Assembly: GCA_018241725.1 (NCBI GenBank)
Contig: JAFEDI010000068.1
Span: 84,561-148,560, forward strand
Length of the DNA stretch: 64,000 nt
Origin: Pseudomonadota bacterium
GTDB taxonomy: Bacteria > Pseudomonadota > Gammaproteobacteria > Burkholderiales > Rhodocyclaceae
Direction of reading: 5' to 3'
Part shown: piece after piece, positions 41,939-52,863 of the stretch
How the letters are laid out: each line of letters opens with the position of its first letter
Position numbering within the stretch: position 1 is the first letter of the stretch
Made by a program: the position numbers and the translations under genes
The notes under the pieces: model-generated
Database searches by the model: none
Told to the model about the DNA's origin: nothing
What the model saw: only the letters and a program-made list of their open reading frames with translations

Positions 41939-43176
41939 CACACCGCCAACACTTCCTTGCGCAGCAGGTCGGCCGGCAGCCCGAAGGCGGACGGTCCGCC
42001 GACGGCGGCGATGGCCTTGCGCACGAAGCGGTCGTCCACCAGGTCGCGGGCGGCGAAGCGCGGGTCGAGCTTGGCCAGGAAGGCGTTGTCGCCCTCCACC
42101 TTGGTCTTCTGCAGCACGCGCACCAGCTCTTCCGTGTAGGACGGGAAGGGATAGGGCTGGAAGTCGATACGCCGCTGGTACCAGCCCTTGTTGCGCGCCG
42201 CGCCGCTGGCCTCGTAGCTGGCGTAGTCGGTGGTCGCCAGCACCTTGGCGAGCACCTGCGGGCTGTGCGGCGTGTAGCGGTTGTCATCGCTGCTCGACAG
42301 CAGCTTGGCGGCGTCGAGCTGGTTCGTGCGGGTCCACAGTTGGGCCTTGACGATGGCGTTGGTGACTCGCTGCGCCCACTCCGGGCGCTCTGCGATGTCC
42401 CGTTCGGCGAGGAAGGTCACGCAGCAGGCGTGGTTCTTCCACACGTCGCCGGACAGGCGCAGCACCTTGCCAACGCCGGCGGTCTCGGCCAATGCGTTGA
42501 AGGGATCGGCGACGATGAAGCCGGCGATGGACTTACCAGCCAGCGCCGACACCATCTCGGCAGGCGGCAGCACGATCAGGTTCACCTCGTTGCGGGCGAG
42601 GCCGGCATCGCGTGCCTTGGTTACCGGCACCAGGCCGTTGGCCTGCAGGATCTGCTGCAGCAGCACGTTGTGAATCGAGTACCAGAACGGGATCGCCACC
42701 GTCTTGCCGCCCAGCTCGGCCACGCTGTTGATGCCCGGCGCCACCGTCAGCGCGGAGCCGTTCACGTGGTTCCAGGCCACCACCTTGGCCGGGAAGCGGG
42801 TGCCGTAGCGCACCCACAGGGTCGCCGGTGACAGCAGGTGGATGACGTTCACCTGGCCGGCGACGAAGGCCTCGACGATCTGTGCCCAGCTGCGGAACAG
42901 GCGCGGCTTTTCGACGCGCAGGCCTTCCGCCTCGAACAGCTTGCGGCCGTGGGCGACGAGCAGGGGCGTGGCGTCGGTGATCGGCAGGTAGCCGATCTTC
43001 ACCGGCAGGTCGCTACCAGCGCCCTGGGCCAGCGCATCGCCGGCGGACAGCAGCGGCGCCGCGACGCTGGCTGCGGTGAGCGCCGAGAGGCGCAGGAAAT
43101 CGCGGCGAGTCAGGCCGCAGCCGCAATCCGGCGACTGGCAGATATGGATGGAACGGGAGTCGGGTCGGTAATCCAT
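41938..43176 (-). CDS. ABC transporter substrate-binding protein (SsuA/TauA/NrtA type)
   Basis: The product has 412 residues. The N-terminus has a twin-arginine signal (TRRDFLRLSALTAASV) after a Cys-containing leader (CQSPDCGCG). The mature part PVKIGYLPITDATPLLVAHG, FEAEGLRVEKPRLFRSWAQI and FVAGQVNVIHLLSPATLWVR is the NMT1/SsuA-like fold. The Tat signal and the CQSPDCGCG leader are unusual for this family and may mean it folds before export. The chemistry of the two enzyme genes upstream and the sulfur genes nearby suggest an organosulfur or other organic substrate (inference). Confidence 0.85.
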   Translation of the reverse strand: MDYRPDSRSIHICQSPDCGCGLTRRDFLRLSALTAASVAAPLLSAGDALAQGAGSDLPVKIGYLPITDATPLLVAHGRKLFEAEGLRVEKPRLFRSWAQIVEAFVAGQVNVIHLLSPATLWVRYGTRFPAKVVAWNHVNGSALTVAPGINSVAELGGKTVAIPFWYSIHNVLLQQILQANGLVPVTKARDAGLARNEVNLIVLPPAEMVSALAGKSIAGFIVADPFNALAETAGVGKVLRLSGDVWKNHACCVTFLAERDIAERPEWAQRVTNAIVKAQLWTRTNQLDAAKLLSSSDDNRYTPHSPQVLAKVLATTDYASYEASGAARNKGWYQRRIDFQPYPFPSYTEELVRVLQKTKVEGDNAFLAKLDPRFAARDLVDDRFVRKAIAAVGGPSAFGLPADLLRKEVLAV

Positions 43177-43237
43177 GAAGTCGGTCTCCGGTGGGAGTTC
43201 GATTGAATGCGGTTGAATGCGGTCTTGCGCTGCGGTT

Positions 43238-44038
43238 TTACTGGCTGCTGTGGCGTAGCGCCGCGAGGATGGCCAGGCGCAGCGCGGAGACGGCCTCGGG
43301 GAAATCCTCCCGCGGGCGCGGGATGTCCACCGTCCATTCCTGCACCAGCCGGCCCGGCCGGCCGCCCATCAGCACGATGCGGTCGGCCACCAGGATGGCT
43401 TCGTCGATGTCGTGGGTGACCAGCAGCACCGCCGAATGCCAGCGGTGCACCACGTCCACCAGCAGCGCCTGCATCTCGGCACGGGTGATCGCGTCCAGCG
43501 CCGAGAAGGGTTCGTCGGCGAACAGCAGCTCTGGCTGCCGCGCCAGCGCACGTGCGAGCGCGGCGCGCTGGGCCATGCCGCCGGACAGCTGGGACGGATA
43601 GGCCGCCTCGCGCCCGACCAGCCCCACCACCTCGATGGCGGCGGCCACGCGCCCGGCCAGCTCGGCCTTGGCGGCTTTCGGCTGGTGCGCGAAGTCGAGG
43701 CCGAAGCCGACATTGCCGGCCAGGTTCAGCCACGGCAGCAGGCTCGGCTGCTGAAACACCAGCGCGCTGCGCGGATGAGGTTCGGCCAGCGCGTCGCCAA
43801 GGAAGCGCACCTCCCCCGCCGCCGGCTTTTCGAGGCCGGCCAGCACGCGCAGCAGCGTGGACTTGCCGCAGCCGCTGCTGCCCAGCAGCGCGACGATCTC
43901 GCGCCGCCGCACCGTCAGGGACACGCCATCGTAGATTGGGCCGACACCGGCGTGGGCGTAGGAAAGGCCACGCCCCTCCAGCACCGCCGGCGCGCGGCCG
44001 GCTTCGGCAATTTCAGCTTCCGCCAGCGGGCTGTTCAT
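43238..44038 (-). CDS. ABC transporter ATP-binding protein (SsuB/TauB type)
   Basis: The product has 266 residues. Walker A (GSSGCGKST), signature LSGGMAQRAALARAL, and Walker B (LLFADEPFSALD) with the switch His in LLVTHDIDEA are intact. The ATG overlaps the upstream acyl-CoA-dehydrogenase-like stop by 4 bases. It drives the importer formed with the two genes downstream. Confidence 0.92.
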   Translation of the reverse strand: MNSPLAEAEIAEAGRAPAVLEGRGLSYAHAGVGPIYDGVSLTVRRREIVALLGSSGCGKSTLLRVLAGLEKPAAGEVRFLGDALAEPHPRSALVFQQPSLLPWLNLAGNVGFGLDFAHQPKAAKAELAGRVAAAIEVVGLVGREAAYPSQLSGGMAQRAALARALARQPELLFADEPFSALDAITRAEMQALLVDVVHRWHSAVLLVTHDIDEAILVADRIVLMGGRPGRLVQEWTVDIPRPREDFPEAVSALRLAILAALRHSSQ

Positions 44039-45120
44039 GCGGCCCTCAGGGCGGCGTGGCGTTCCAGCTCGCCGTGTAGCTGAGTCAGGCTCGGCGTGAC
44101 GACCGGCACGAAGGCGGCCTCCAGCCAACGCCGCGCGAAAGCGCCGGTGGTCGCCAGCAGGTAGGCGCGGCCGCCGGTGGCGTCCAGCTCCAGGTCGGCC
44201 GCCTCGCGGACGATGCCGGCCAGGCGGATACGGATGCGGAACAGCGGCGCCGCCTGGATTGCGAAACTTCCGTCGGCAAGTCCGCTGCGCAATGCAGAAA
44301 TTGCGTCCGCCAGATCGGCTTCGATGCGGTCGATGCGTGCCTGCAGCCCTGCCCGGGCCGCACTAGCGCTGGCCTTCGAGGCCGCCAGGCTGGCCCGCGC
44401 CAAACCAATGGACATGCCGCACTGCAAGCTCAGGAAGGCCGGCCGCACCTGCGGCAGGAAAGCGCGCGCATCCGCGGCGATCAGCTCGCCGGCCCCGGAC
44501 GCCACGCCACGGATGTCGATGGCCGCGGTGTTGCTGCCGCGCAGGGCCAGCAGTTCGAGGTCGTCGCTGCGCACCGCGCCGGGCGTGTCGTGGAACAGAG
44601 CCACAACCGCCGGCGGCTGGCCGTCGGTCCGCTCCACCGCCGCGGCCACCACGTAGCCGCTGCGGCGCAGGTTGGTAACCCACGGCAGGCGGCCGTCGAG
44701 CTGCCAGCCGTCAGCCGCTGGCGTCGCCGCGACGGACAGGCTCTCGATGCCCGACAGGTATTTCATGGCATTCGACAGGCCGGTCGCGCCGGCCAGCTCG
44801 CCGCTCAACAGCGCCGGCAGAACGCGCTCGCGCAGCGCCGTGTTATCGCTGTCGAGCAGATAGCCGATGAAGCAGCGCTGCCCCCAGAAGACGAAGGCGG
44901 CGGTCAGCGAATGTTGGGCGACGCGGGCGATGGCCTCGACAGCGTCCCAGGTGGCGCCACCGCTGCCACCGAGCGCTGCCGGCACACCGATGCGGAAGAA
45001 GCCGGCGGCGCCGAGCACCGGCACCACTTGGTCGGCGTGGCTGGCGTCCCGGTCGAGGGATGCCGCATGGGCGGCCACCCAGGCCAGCGCGTCGTCCTGA
45101 CTACGGATCGTCTGCGTCAT
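44035..45120 (-). CDS. Acyl-CoA-dehydrogenase-like flavoprotein
   Basis: The product has 361 residues, shorter than typical acyl-CoA dehydrogenases. Family features: AAGFFRIGVPAALGGSGGAT near the N-terminus, GATGLSNAMKYLSGIESLSV in the central beta domain, WVTNLRRSGYVVAAAV, and a helical C-terminal part. The usual catalytic Glu region is not obvious, as in DszC/SfnB-type monooxygenases that share this fold. Its place in a transporter operon with an AhpD-like gene (4-base overlap) suggests a flavin-dependent oxidation of the imported compound (inference). Confidence 0.7.
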   Translation of the reverse strand: MTQTIRSQDDALAWVAAHAASLDRDASHADQVVPVLGAAGFFRIGVPAALGGSGGATWDAVEAIARVAQHSLTAAFVFWGQRCFIGYLLDSDNTALRERVLPALLSGELAGATGLSNAMKYLSGIESLSVAATPAADGWQLDGRLPWVTNLRRSGYVVAAAVERTDGQPPAVVALFHDTPGAVRSDDLELLALRGSNTAAIDIRGVASGAGELIAADARAFLPQVRPAFLSLQCGMSIGLARASLAASKASASAARAGLQARIDRIEADLADAISALRSGLADGSFAIQAAPLFRIRIRLAGIVREAADLELDATGGRAYLLATTGAFARRWLEAAFVPVVTPSLTQLHGELERHAALRAA

Positions 45121-45677
45121 GCTTCCAGCGCTCCCGGTCGGTAGGCTTGCAGTTCGGGGTTGATGCCGGTGCCGGCCAGATTGTTGGCGAAGTTGCACAG
45201 GGTCGCCAGGCTGACGCCGAGGATCACCTCCAGCACCTGCTGCTCGCCGAAGCCGGCTGCCAGGAAGTCGGCAAGCTCGCCCTTGCCCACGTTGCCGCGG
45301 GTCAGGATCACCGCGCGGGTGAAGGCCACCAGCGCGTCGAAGCGGGCATTGCCGGTACTCGCCCGCTCCTGCAGCGCACGCACCAGATCCCGTTCGAGGC
45401 CGGCCTTCTTGAGGGCGAGAGCGGTATGCCCGGCGACGCAGAAGTCGCAGCCATGCACGCTGGCGGCGGTGATCTGTACCACTTCCCGCTCGGCCAGGCT
45501 GAGGCTGGCGCGGGCGTTGATGCCGGACACCGTGAGGTAGGTTTCGAGGGCCGCCGGCGCATTGGCCAGCACGCCGATCAGGTTGGGCAGGAAGCCATTG
45601 TTGGTGATCACCGTGTCGATGAAGGCACGGCTGCCCTCGGGCGCGGTGGCGGGGGTATGGACGGTCAGGCGGGTCAT
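45117..45677 (-). CDS. AhpD/carboxymuconolactone decarboxylase-family protein
   Basis: The product has 186 residues. The redox motif CDFC (C77, C80) with VAGH (H84) is the AhpD signature, in the context EREVVQITAASVHGCDFCVA. Start at MTRLTVHT after GGAGATTTTC. Such proteins reduce peroxides or organic substrates with a CxxC pair. First enzyme gene of the operon, 94 bases after the AraC gene. Confidence 0.85.
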   Translation of the reverse strand: MTRLTVHTPATAPEGSRAFIDTVITNNGFLPNLIGVLANAPAALETYLTVSGINARASLSLAEREVVQITAASVHGCDFCVAGHTALALKKAGLERDLVRALQERASTGNARFDALVAFTRAVILTRGNVGKGELADFLAAGFGEQQVLEVILGVSLATLCNFANNLAGTGINPELQAYRPGALEA

Positions 45678-45771
45678 GAAAATCTCCACAGCAGCGTTCG
45701 TGATGGGGCCATTCTCCCCATCGGGCGGGCCGCCCTCTATGCACGAACGTCGCGGCTTTTTGCTCTTTCGT

Positions 45772-46695
45772 CTAACGGTGGGTGTGCGGCAGCGGATTGC
45801 GGCGTGCGCGCTGGAAGGCCCCCGGCTGCTCGCCGATCACTTTCTTGAAGGCGCGGGTGAAGGCGGCCTGGGAGTAGTAGCCGACGTGCTCGGCGGCACG
45901 CAGCACGCTGTCTCCGCCCTGCAGCCGGCGGGCGGCGATCTTCATGCGTACCTGCAACAGGAACTGGGCCGGCGGCTGGCCGCTGGCCTCGACGAAATGG
46001 CGGCAGAAACTGGCCCGCGACATGCACGCCACGCGGGCCATGTCCTCGACGGACCAGGGCTTGCCGGGCTCGCGCAGCAGGTCGTCGAGCAGCGGCGCGA
46101 ACTCCGGTCGCCGCGCCACCGCCAGCAAGCCGGCGGCCACGTCGTCACGGCGCGCCACCTCGCGGATCACGTAGAAGAACAACAGCTCGGTGAGCCGTTC
46201 GATCAGGGGCGACGGCGCGCCATCGCCCCGCTCCGCCTCGGCGAGGATCAGGTCGAACAGCGGCGCCACCGCCTTCAGCGCGGCGGAATCGGTGCGGATC
46301 AGCACGTAGTCGGGAAAGGCGCCGCGGAACAGCTCGCCAAGCAGGCCGCGGAACTGGAAGAAGCCGCAGGCCAGCCCGCAGGCGCCGTCGAGCGCCGGCA
46401 CCATCGGCTGCATGTCGCAGGCCTGGAAGGCCGGCCCGGCGTCGGGCTCGGGGGTCAGGCAATGGGGTATGTCGCGCAGCAGGAATACCCCTTCCCGCTC
46501 GCCGAGGGCGATCGGTGGCTGACCGTCGAGGTGCAGATAGGACTGGCCGCGCAGCACCAGATGGAAGCTGGCCTTGTCCCGGCCGGCGGTGGACGCCCTC
46601 CATGGCCCGCAATACTGACCCACGTGGAAGATCGTGGCGTCGAGTTCGAGCCCGCTGACCAGCCAGTGGGCGAGACGATCGGTTTCGGTACTCAT
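45772..46695 (-). CDS. AraC-family transcriptional regulator
   Basis: The product has 307 residues. An N-terminal cupin-like sensor domain (ASFHLVLRGQSYLHLDGQPP, then FLLRDIPHCLTPEPD) is followed by the two AraC helix-turn-helix motifs (SVEDMARVACMSRASFCRHF and VLRAAEHVGYYSQAAFTRAF). It is encoded in the same direction immediately before the AhpD/ABC operon, which it probably controls in response to the substrate. Confidence 0.9.
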   Translation of the reverse strand: MSTETDRLAHWLVSGLELDATIFHVGQYCGPWRASTAGRDKASFHLVLRGQSYLHLDGQPPIALGEREGVFLLRDIPHCLTPEPDAGPAFQACDMQPMVPALDGACGLACGFFQFRGLLGELFRGAFPDYVLIRTDSAALKAVAPLFDLILAEAERGDGAPSPLIERLTELLFFYVIREVARRDDVAAGLLAVARRPEFAPLLDDLLREPGKPWSVEDMARVACMSRASFCRHFVEASGQPPAQFLLQVRMKIAARRLQGGDSVLRAAEHVGYYSQAAFTRAFKKVIGEQPGAFQRARRNPLPHTHR

Positions 46696-46838
46696 GACTG
46701 CGTTGTCCGGCTTGAAGTGGCCCCCAGTGTTGCCAAGCACCGCCGGAAAACGAACCAATAAATAGTGCTTTGCTTATCGGCCGCCGCCGCAGCGGGGCAC
46801 ACACCGCAAATCCGCCGGCATCCGGCCAGCCCCAGGCG

Positions 46839-47075
46839 TCAGGGGCGGCGGACCTCGGCCTTTTCGGAATGCTCGATCAGCGTCGAGGCGCTGATGCCGA
46901 AGGCGAAAGCCACCTTGAGTACTGTCGCCAAGGACGGTACTGCGTTGCCCCGCTCGACTTCGCCGGCGTAGGAACGGCTGAGGCCGGCCCGGTCGGCAAA
47001 GACCTCCTGGGACCAGCCCCGTGCCTCCCGCAACTGGCGGACGGCCAATCCGAAGCGGCGGTTCAGCGCGGCCAT
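46839..47075 (-). CDS. Small XRE-family transcriptional regulator
   Basis: The product has 78 residues and is almost only a helix-turn-helix domain: RQLREARGWSQEVFADRAGL, SRSYAGEVERGNAVPSLATV, LKVAFAFGIS. The start [10 protein letters not shown] overlaps the cysE stop by 13 bases. Being translated with cysK-cysE, it may be a feedback regulator of cysteine synthesis. No cofactor domain is present. Confidence 0.8.
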   Translation of the reverse strand: MAALNRRFGLAVRQLREARGWSQEVFADRAGLSRSYAGEVERGNAVPSLATVLKVAFAFGISASTLIEHSEKAEVRRP

Positions 47076-48036
47076 GGGGAGGGCCGCTCCTGGCCGGCGA
47101 GCGCATGCTGCAGGCCGGCCTGGGTGATATGACTGCCCGGCGGCACGCTGTGGGTCAGCCATACGTTGCCGCCGATGCTGGAGCCCTCACCGAGGGTGAT
47201 GCGGCCGAGGATCGTCGCTCCGGCGTAGATCACCACATCGTCCTCGATGACCGGATGGCGCGGCATCCCCTTCTCGAGGCTACCGTCGGCCCCCACCGGA
47301 AAACGCTTGGCGCCGAGGGTCACGGCCTGGTACAGGCGGACGCGGTTGCCGATCACCGCCGTCTCGCCGATCACCACGCCGGTGCCGTGATCGATGAAGA
47401 AGCTGTGGCCGATCGCGGCGCCCGGGTGGATGTCGATGCCGGTGGCCGAGTGAGCCAGCTCGGCAACGATGCGCGCGATCAGCGGCACGCCGAGGCGGTA
47501 CAGGCGATGGGCGATGCGGTGATGGATGACTGCCAGGATGCCCGGGTAGCACAACACCACTTCGTCCACGCTGCGGGCCGCCGGATCGCCGAGGAAGGCG
47601 GCCTCCACGTCGGTGTCGAGCAGGGCCCGGGTGGACGGCAGCGTCGCTGCGAACTCGCGGACCACCTGGATGGCCTGGCGGCGGATCGTCTGCTCGTCCA
47701 CATCCCCATGGCGGGCCTGGTAGGCCAGTTCGAGACGAACCTGTTCGAGCAGCCCGTTCAGCGCCGCGTCCAGCGTATGGCCGACGTAGAAATCCTCGCT
47801 TTCCTGGCGCAGGTCGGCCGGGCCGAGGCGCATCGGAAAGAGCGCCCCGCACAGCTGCCCGACCACCACGGCCAGCGCATCCCGCGACGGGAACTCGCGG
47901 CCGCCCGCCTCGCGGCTGCGCCCCTGGGCCTCGCGCCAGCGGTCGCGCACGGCCCGCAGGCCACCGACCACCGCGCCCAGGTCCCAGTGTTCGGCCGCCA
48001 CGGATTCGTCGTAAGTGCTCACGGGCTCGCGCAAAT

Positions 48037-48040
<4 letters not shown>
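47063..48040 (-). CDS. cysE: Serine O-acetyltransferase, EpsC type
   Basis: The product has 325 residues. An N-terminal helical region (1-150) precedes a left-handed beta-helix: [51 protein letters not shown] and [20 protein letters not shown]. The His-Asp pair (FIDHGTG) belongs to the active site. It makes O-acetylserine for CysK. The ATG overlaps the cysK stop by 4 bases. Confidence 0.93.
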
Positions 48041-49014
<974 letters not shown>

Positions 49015-49170
49015 GGGAAATCTCCTTGGATCAATCGGTTTGAATAGGTGGATGTCTCTTCTGCACTGCGGAGCACACTACGCCCACCGACTTGGGCAGC
49101 GAACCAACAATAATTCAGTAGGTTTGCAACCCAAATCGAATAAGCATTTCATTCTTGTGACTATATGTAT

Positions 49171-49857
49171 TTAGTGGGACAACTCTGTGAACACGTCCCA
49201 GTTGAAGCGCGTGCGATGGCGCAGACGAGCCAGCGCACCACGCTTGCCACGGTTGGTGACCTTTCCATCGTCGATGCTGCCGAGCGGCAGGCCGGTGTAG
49301 GAGTCGCGCAGCGCATTGAGCAGCACTAGGCCCTGCGGCCATGGGCCATGCCCCGATTCGATGTTGATGTGCCCGGCCAGGCCCACATCGATGAACAGGC
49401 TGCCCCAGCTGTCCGCCCAGTGGGCCGTCTGCTCGATACTGGCCCAGGGGTCGTTGCTACTCGCCACGACCATGCTCGGTACGCCGATCGGCGAAGCCGG
49501 GATCCATTCGGCCAGCCCGCTCTTACAGGTGATGTCGCGCGGGTCGCGCAGGCCGAAGGCGGTGAAGCGGTCGGGCTCGGGCGGCGCCACCAGCAGCAGG
49601 CCGGCGACCCGTTCCGGACGATCCGCCGCCGCCACGACCGCAGCAAGGCAGCCGTAGCTGTGGGCAACCAGCCACACCACGCCGGCGGCCTCGTCGATTT
49701 CGCGCCGTACTTCGGTGGCCCAGCGGGCCAGCACGGGGACATCCCAGTCGATGTGGCGCACCCGGCGCACGTCGGGCAGTTGTTCTTCCAGCCAGGTCTG
49801 CCAATGGCCGGGGCCGCTGTTGTTGAGCCCGGGAACGATCAGGGTGGTTTGCAGCAC
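49171..49857 (-). CDS. RBBP9/YdeN-type alpha/beta hydrolase
   Basis: The product has 228 residues. The nucleophile is in VAHSYGCLA. Oxyanion and acid regions: LIVPGLNNSGPGHWQTWLEE, SSNDPWASIEQT, and the catalytic His in GHINIESGHGPWP. Members are small serine hydrolases of unclear substrate. It lies downstream of the sulfate-binding protein gene, separated by a terminator. Confidence 0.85.
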   Translation of the reverse strand: MLQTTLIVPGLNNSGPGHWQTWLEEQLPDVRRVRHIDWDVPVLARWATEVRREIDEAAGVVWLVAHSYGCLAAVVAAADRPERVAGLLLVAPPEPDRFTAFGLRDPRDITCKSGLAEWIPASPIGVPSMVVASSNDPWASIEQTAHWADSWGSLFIDVGLAGHINIESGHGPWPQGLVLLNALRDSYTGLPLGSIDDGKVTNRGKRGALARLRHRTRFNWDVFTELSH

Positions 49858-49898
49858 GCGAACGCTCCTGCAAAAGGCGGCCTTGCGGCGCCTTGATG

Positions 49899-49929
49899 AA
49901 AAAAACGCCAGGCTTTGGGGGCCTGGCGT
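49899..49929 (-). terminator. Rho-independent terminator of the sulfate-binding protein gene
   Basis: On the minus strand ACGCCAGGC (49929-49921) pairs with GCCTGGCGT (49913-49905), followed by seven T. Confidence 0.9.
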
Positions 49930-49973
49930 GGTTCCGGTATCGTCCGGCCCGAGGGCCGGAACGCCCTCGCCTC

Positions 49974-50981
49974 TTACTTGACGCTAATCTGGTCGAACAC
50001 ACCGCCGTCGGCGAAGTGGGTCTTCTGGGCCTTGGTCCAGCCACCAAAGACTTCGTCGATCTTGAACAGCTTGACCGGGGCGAACTGCTTGGCGTACTTC
50101 GCAGCCACCTTGGCATCGGTCGGGCGGTAGTAGTTCTTGCCGGCGATGTCCTGGCCTTCCGGCGAGTACAGGTACTTCAGGTACTCCTCGGCGACCTTGC
50201 GGGTGCCGCGCTTGTCGACGACCTTGTCGACCACGGAGACCGGGGGTTCAGCCAGGATGGAGATGGACGGGGTAACGATGTCGAACTTGTCCGGACCGAG
50301 CTCCTTGACGGCCAGGTAGGCTTCGTTTTCCCAGGCGATCAGCACGTCGCCGATACCGCGCTCGGCAAAGGTGGTGGTCGCGCCACGGGCACCGGAGTCC
50401 AGCACCTTCACGTTGCCGTAGATCTTCTTCACGAAGTCCTTGGCGGTAGCGTCGGTGCCGCCCGGCTGCTTGAGGGCGTAGCCCCACGCGGCCAAGTAGT
50501 TCCAGCGGGCGCCGCCGGAGGTCTTCGGGTTCGGGGTGATCACCTCGATGCCGGGCTTGGCGAGATCGTTCCAGTCCTTGATCTTCTTCGGGTTGCCCTT
50601 GCGGACCAGGAAGACGATGGTGGAGGTGTAGGGCGACGCGTTGTGCGGCAGGCGCTTCTGCCAGTCGGCCGGCACCAGCTTGCCGTTGTCGTGGAGGGCG
50701 TCGATGTCGGCGGCCAGGGCCAGAGTCACCACGTCGGCTTCGAGGCCGTCGATCACCGACCGTGCCTGCTTGCCGGAACCGCCGTGGGATGCCTTGACGG
50801 TCACATCTTCCTTCGTCTTGGCCTTCCAGTACTTGGCAAAGGCGGCGTTGTAATCCTGATAGAGCTCGCGGGTCGGGTCATAGGACACGTTCAGCAGCGT
50901 GACGTCGGCGTGAGCCAGGCTGGAAAGGCCGAGAACGAGGGCGAGAGACAACAGGGAACGGCGGGCAAAGCGCGTTTTCAT
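49974..50981 (-). CDS. sbp: Periplasmic sulfate-binding protein
   Basis: The product has 335 residues. Signal peptide 1-25 (ending AHA). The mature part [40 protein letters not shown] and [15 protein letters not shown] are the Sbp/CysP signature. C-terminal [20 protein letters not shown] is also typical. It delivers sulfate to a CysTWA importer that is not in this window. Own terminator; monocistronic here. Confidence 0.95.
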   Translation of the reverse strand: MKTRFARRSLLSLALVLGLSSLAHADVTLLNVSYDPTRELYQDYNAAFAKYWKAKTKEDVTVKASHGGSGKQARSVIDGLEADVVTLALAADIDALHDNGKLVPADWQKRLPHNASPYTSTIVFLVRKGNPKKIKDWNDLAKPGIEVITPNPKTSGGARWNYLAAWGYALKQPGGTDATAKDFVKKIYGNVKVLDSGARGATTTFAERGIGDVLIAWENEAYLAVKELGPDKFDIVTPSISILAEPPVSVVDKVVDKRGTRKVAEEYLKYLYSPEGQDIAGKNYYRPTDAKVAAKYAKQFAPVKLFKIDEVFGGWTKAQKTHFADGGVFDQISVK

Positions 50982-51126
50982 TGGTATTCCTATTAACTGA
51001 CGATGAATGAAACCGAGTCTAGAGACGAAGATTCGAATGACGAACCAAGAAAAATTCGTTTGCTTATTCCTGCCGCAGTGAATTCCTATCCAGGGATTTG
51101 CCGCAGCAGGAAATGCGGTAGATGGG

Positions 51127-52596
51127 CTAGCGGGACGCGCTGGCCTGGCCGATGGCGGTGCGCAGGTCGTTCAGCGTGACGACACGCGGGCCGTGCAGCG
51201 CGGCGATCTGCTCCACATCCAGGCCGAGTTTGCGGATGTTGTCGTAGAGGTTCACCGAGTACGGGTTCGGGCTGGTCGGCGGCGGCACGTTGGCGGCGGT
51301 CGGCGTATAGGCGTCGGCCTCGATGAGGATCTTCTCGGCAGGCAGGTAGATCAGCGAGAAGGCGTCGCTATGGCCGCTGCCGGCGATGCTGTGGATCTCG
51401 ATGCGGCGCTTGCCGTCGGTCAGCACGCGCTTGCCCTCCACGGCAGCAAACTGGGCGTTCTTATGGGACTTGGCCAGGCTGTCCGGGTTGATGCTGCGCT
51501 GCGCCCCCCAGATCTTGCGGTAATAGGCCACGTTGGCGGCCGGAGTGACGATAGTGGCGCCCTCATTGACGAAGGTGCGCAGGCCGCCGGAATGGTCGAA
51601 GTGGGCATGGGTATTAACCAGGAACTTGATCGGCTTGCCTGGGATGGCCTCCTTGACCTTGGCGATCACCGCCAGGGAGCGCTCCTCGTTCAGCGGAGCC
51701 TCGACCACTACCACGTGATCCTTCTGCTCGATGGCCACGCTGTGGTGAGTACCGCCGGTCAGGTACAGCACGCCTTCGGCGACCTTGGTCACCGTCACCG
51801 TCGGCGTGGCGGGCTTGGCGCTTGCCACCTCGGCCGGCACCGGCAAGTCGACGGCCGGGTTGGCCTTCACGTCACTGATCTGCAGGTCGAGCACCGGATA
51901 GCCGCCCTGCACACGCTCGATCTGGGACGGGAAGTACAGGTTGCCGAAGTTGCGGTAGCCGAAGAAACGGGTCTCGACGAGGGTGTCGCCGAGCACTGGA
52001 TTGTCGATCCAGGTGCGCACCTTCACGACCTGGTTGGCGGCGTTGATGATACCGACGAAGCGGTAATGGCCGTCGACGGTGAAGCTCACCTCGGCCTCAC
52101 CGGCCTTGACCACGCTTCTGGCGTTGTTGGCCTGCGCCGCGCGCAGGAAACCCTGCGGCGTGGACCAGATCTCGGCCAGCCGCTCGGCAAGCGCGGTCGG
52201 CAGTGGCGTCGGCGCCGGATTGGCGGCGTTGCCGGTAGGCAGGTTCCAGGCATGGGCGCCGCTGACGTACTGGTCGACCTTCTGCTCGACGGGGGCCGGG
52301 CGCAGGCGGCCCGGCTCGATGGTCTGGCTGCGGGTGATCTGCACCCGCGCGCTGGCGCTGTCGTAGTTGAAATCGGCGGCGTAGCGGCTGACATCGAAAC
52401 GCGGCCAGGCCAGCGTGGGGTTCGGCGCCTGGCCAAACTGGAACCACTGGCCCGTTCCGGTCAGGGACAGGGAATGGGTGTCCGCCGCACTCAGGGCCTT
52501 GACAGCCCCTTCCAGGCTTTGTGCCGCCGCCGGCATGCTGGCGGCGAGAGACAGGGCGGCGATGACACCGATGACGGGAAGTACAACCTTGCGCAT
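51127..52596 (-). CDS. Exported metallo-beta-lactamase-fold hydrolase
   Basis: The product has 489 residues. Signal peptide 1-26 (ending AQS). Residues about 30-260 form an N-terminal domain I do not recognise. The metallo-beta-lactamase domain follows, with the metal motif HAHFDH (330-335), further ligands in GSGHSDAF and IEADAYTP, and a C-terminal LHGPRV His. Periplasmic hydrolase with unknown substrate. Stands alone between sbp and the methionine genes. Confidence 0.85.
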   Translation of the reverse strand: MRKVVLPVIGVIAALSLAASMPAAAQSLEGAVKALSAADTHSLSLTGTGQWFQFGQAPNPTLAWPRFDVSRYAADFNYDSASARVQITRSQTIEPGRLRPAPVEQKVDQYVSGAHAWNLPTGNAANPAPTPLPTALAERLAEIWSTPQGFLRAAQANNARSVVKAGEAEVSFTVDGHYRFVGIINAANQVVKVRTWIDNPVLGDTLVETRFFGYRNFGNLYFPSQIERVQGGYPVLDLQISDVKANPAVDLPVPAEVASAKPATPTVTVTKVAEGVLYLTGGTHHSVAIEQKDHVVVVEAPLNEERSLAVIAKVKEAIPGKPIKFLVNTHAHFDHSGGLRTFVNEGATIVTPAANVAYYRKIWGAQRSINPDSLAKSHKNAQFAAVEGKRVLTDGKRRIEIHSIAGSGHSDAFSLIYLPAEKILIEADAYTPTAANVPPPTSPNPYSVNLYDNIRKLGLDVEQIAALHGPRVVTLNDLRTAIGQASASR

Positions 52597-52770
52597 GAAA
52601 CCCCCTGAACATGGGCCCGCGGACGGGCCTTATCGAGTGAATGATGTTCAGGCTTCGGCAAGAAGCATACCCAGGCCCGTCACGCGCCCGGGTACGGCAC
52701 AGCTAAGGTTTGTTTTCTAAGGGAATTTCGGAGATTCCTGCAAGTTTCGCGCAAGCATTTGGCGAAAAGA

Positions 52771-52809
52771 CCACGGGCTGCCGGATGTTTCGCATTCAGC
52801 AGCCCGTGG
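52771..52809 (-). terminator. Terminator downstream of the methionine operon
   Basis: CCACGGGCTGC (minus strand 52809-52799) pairs with 52781-52771, followed by CTTTT. The remaining bases 52597-52770 hold the promoter of the metallo-beta-lactamase-fold gene. Confidence 0.65.
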
Positions 52810-52863
52810 TGGAATCACAGCAGGCGATGGGGAATTCCGGGCAGCCGCACCGGCCCCCGCCAA

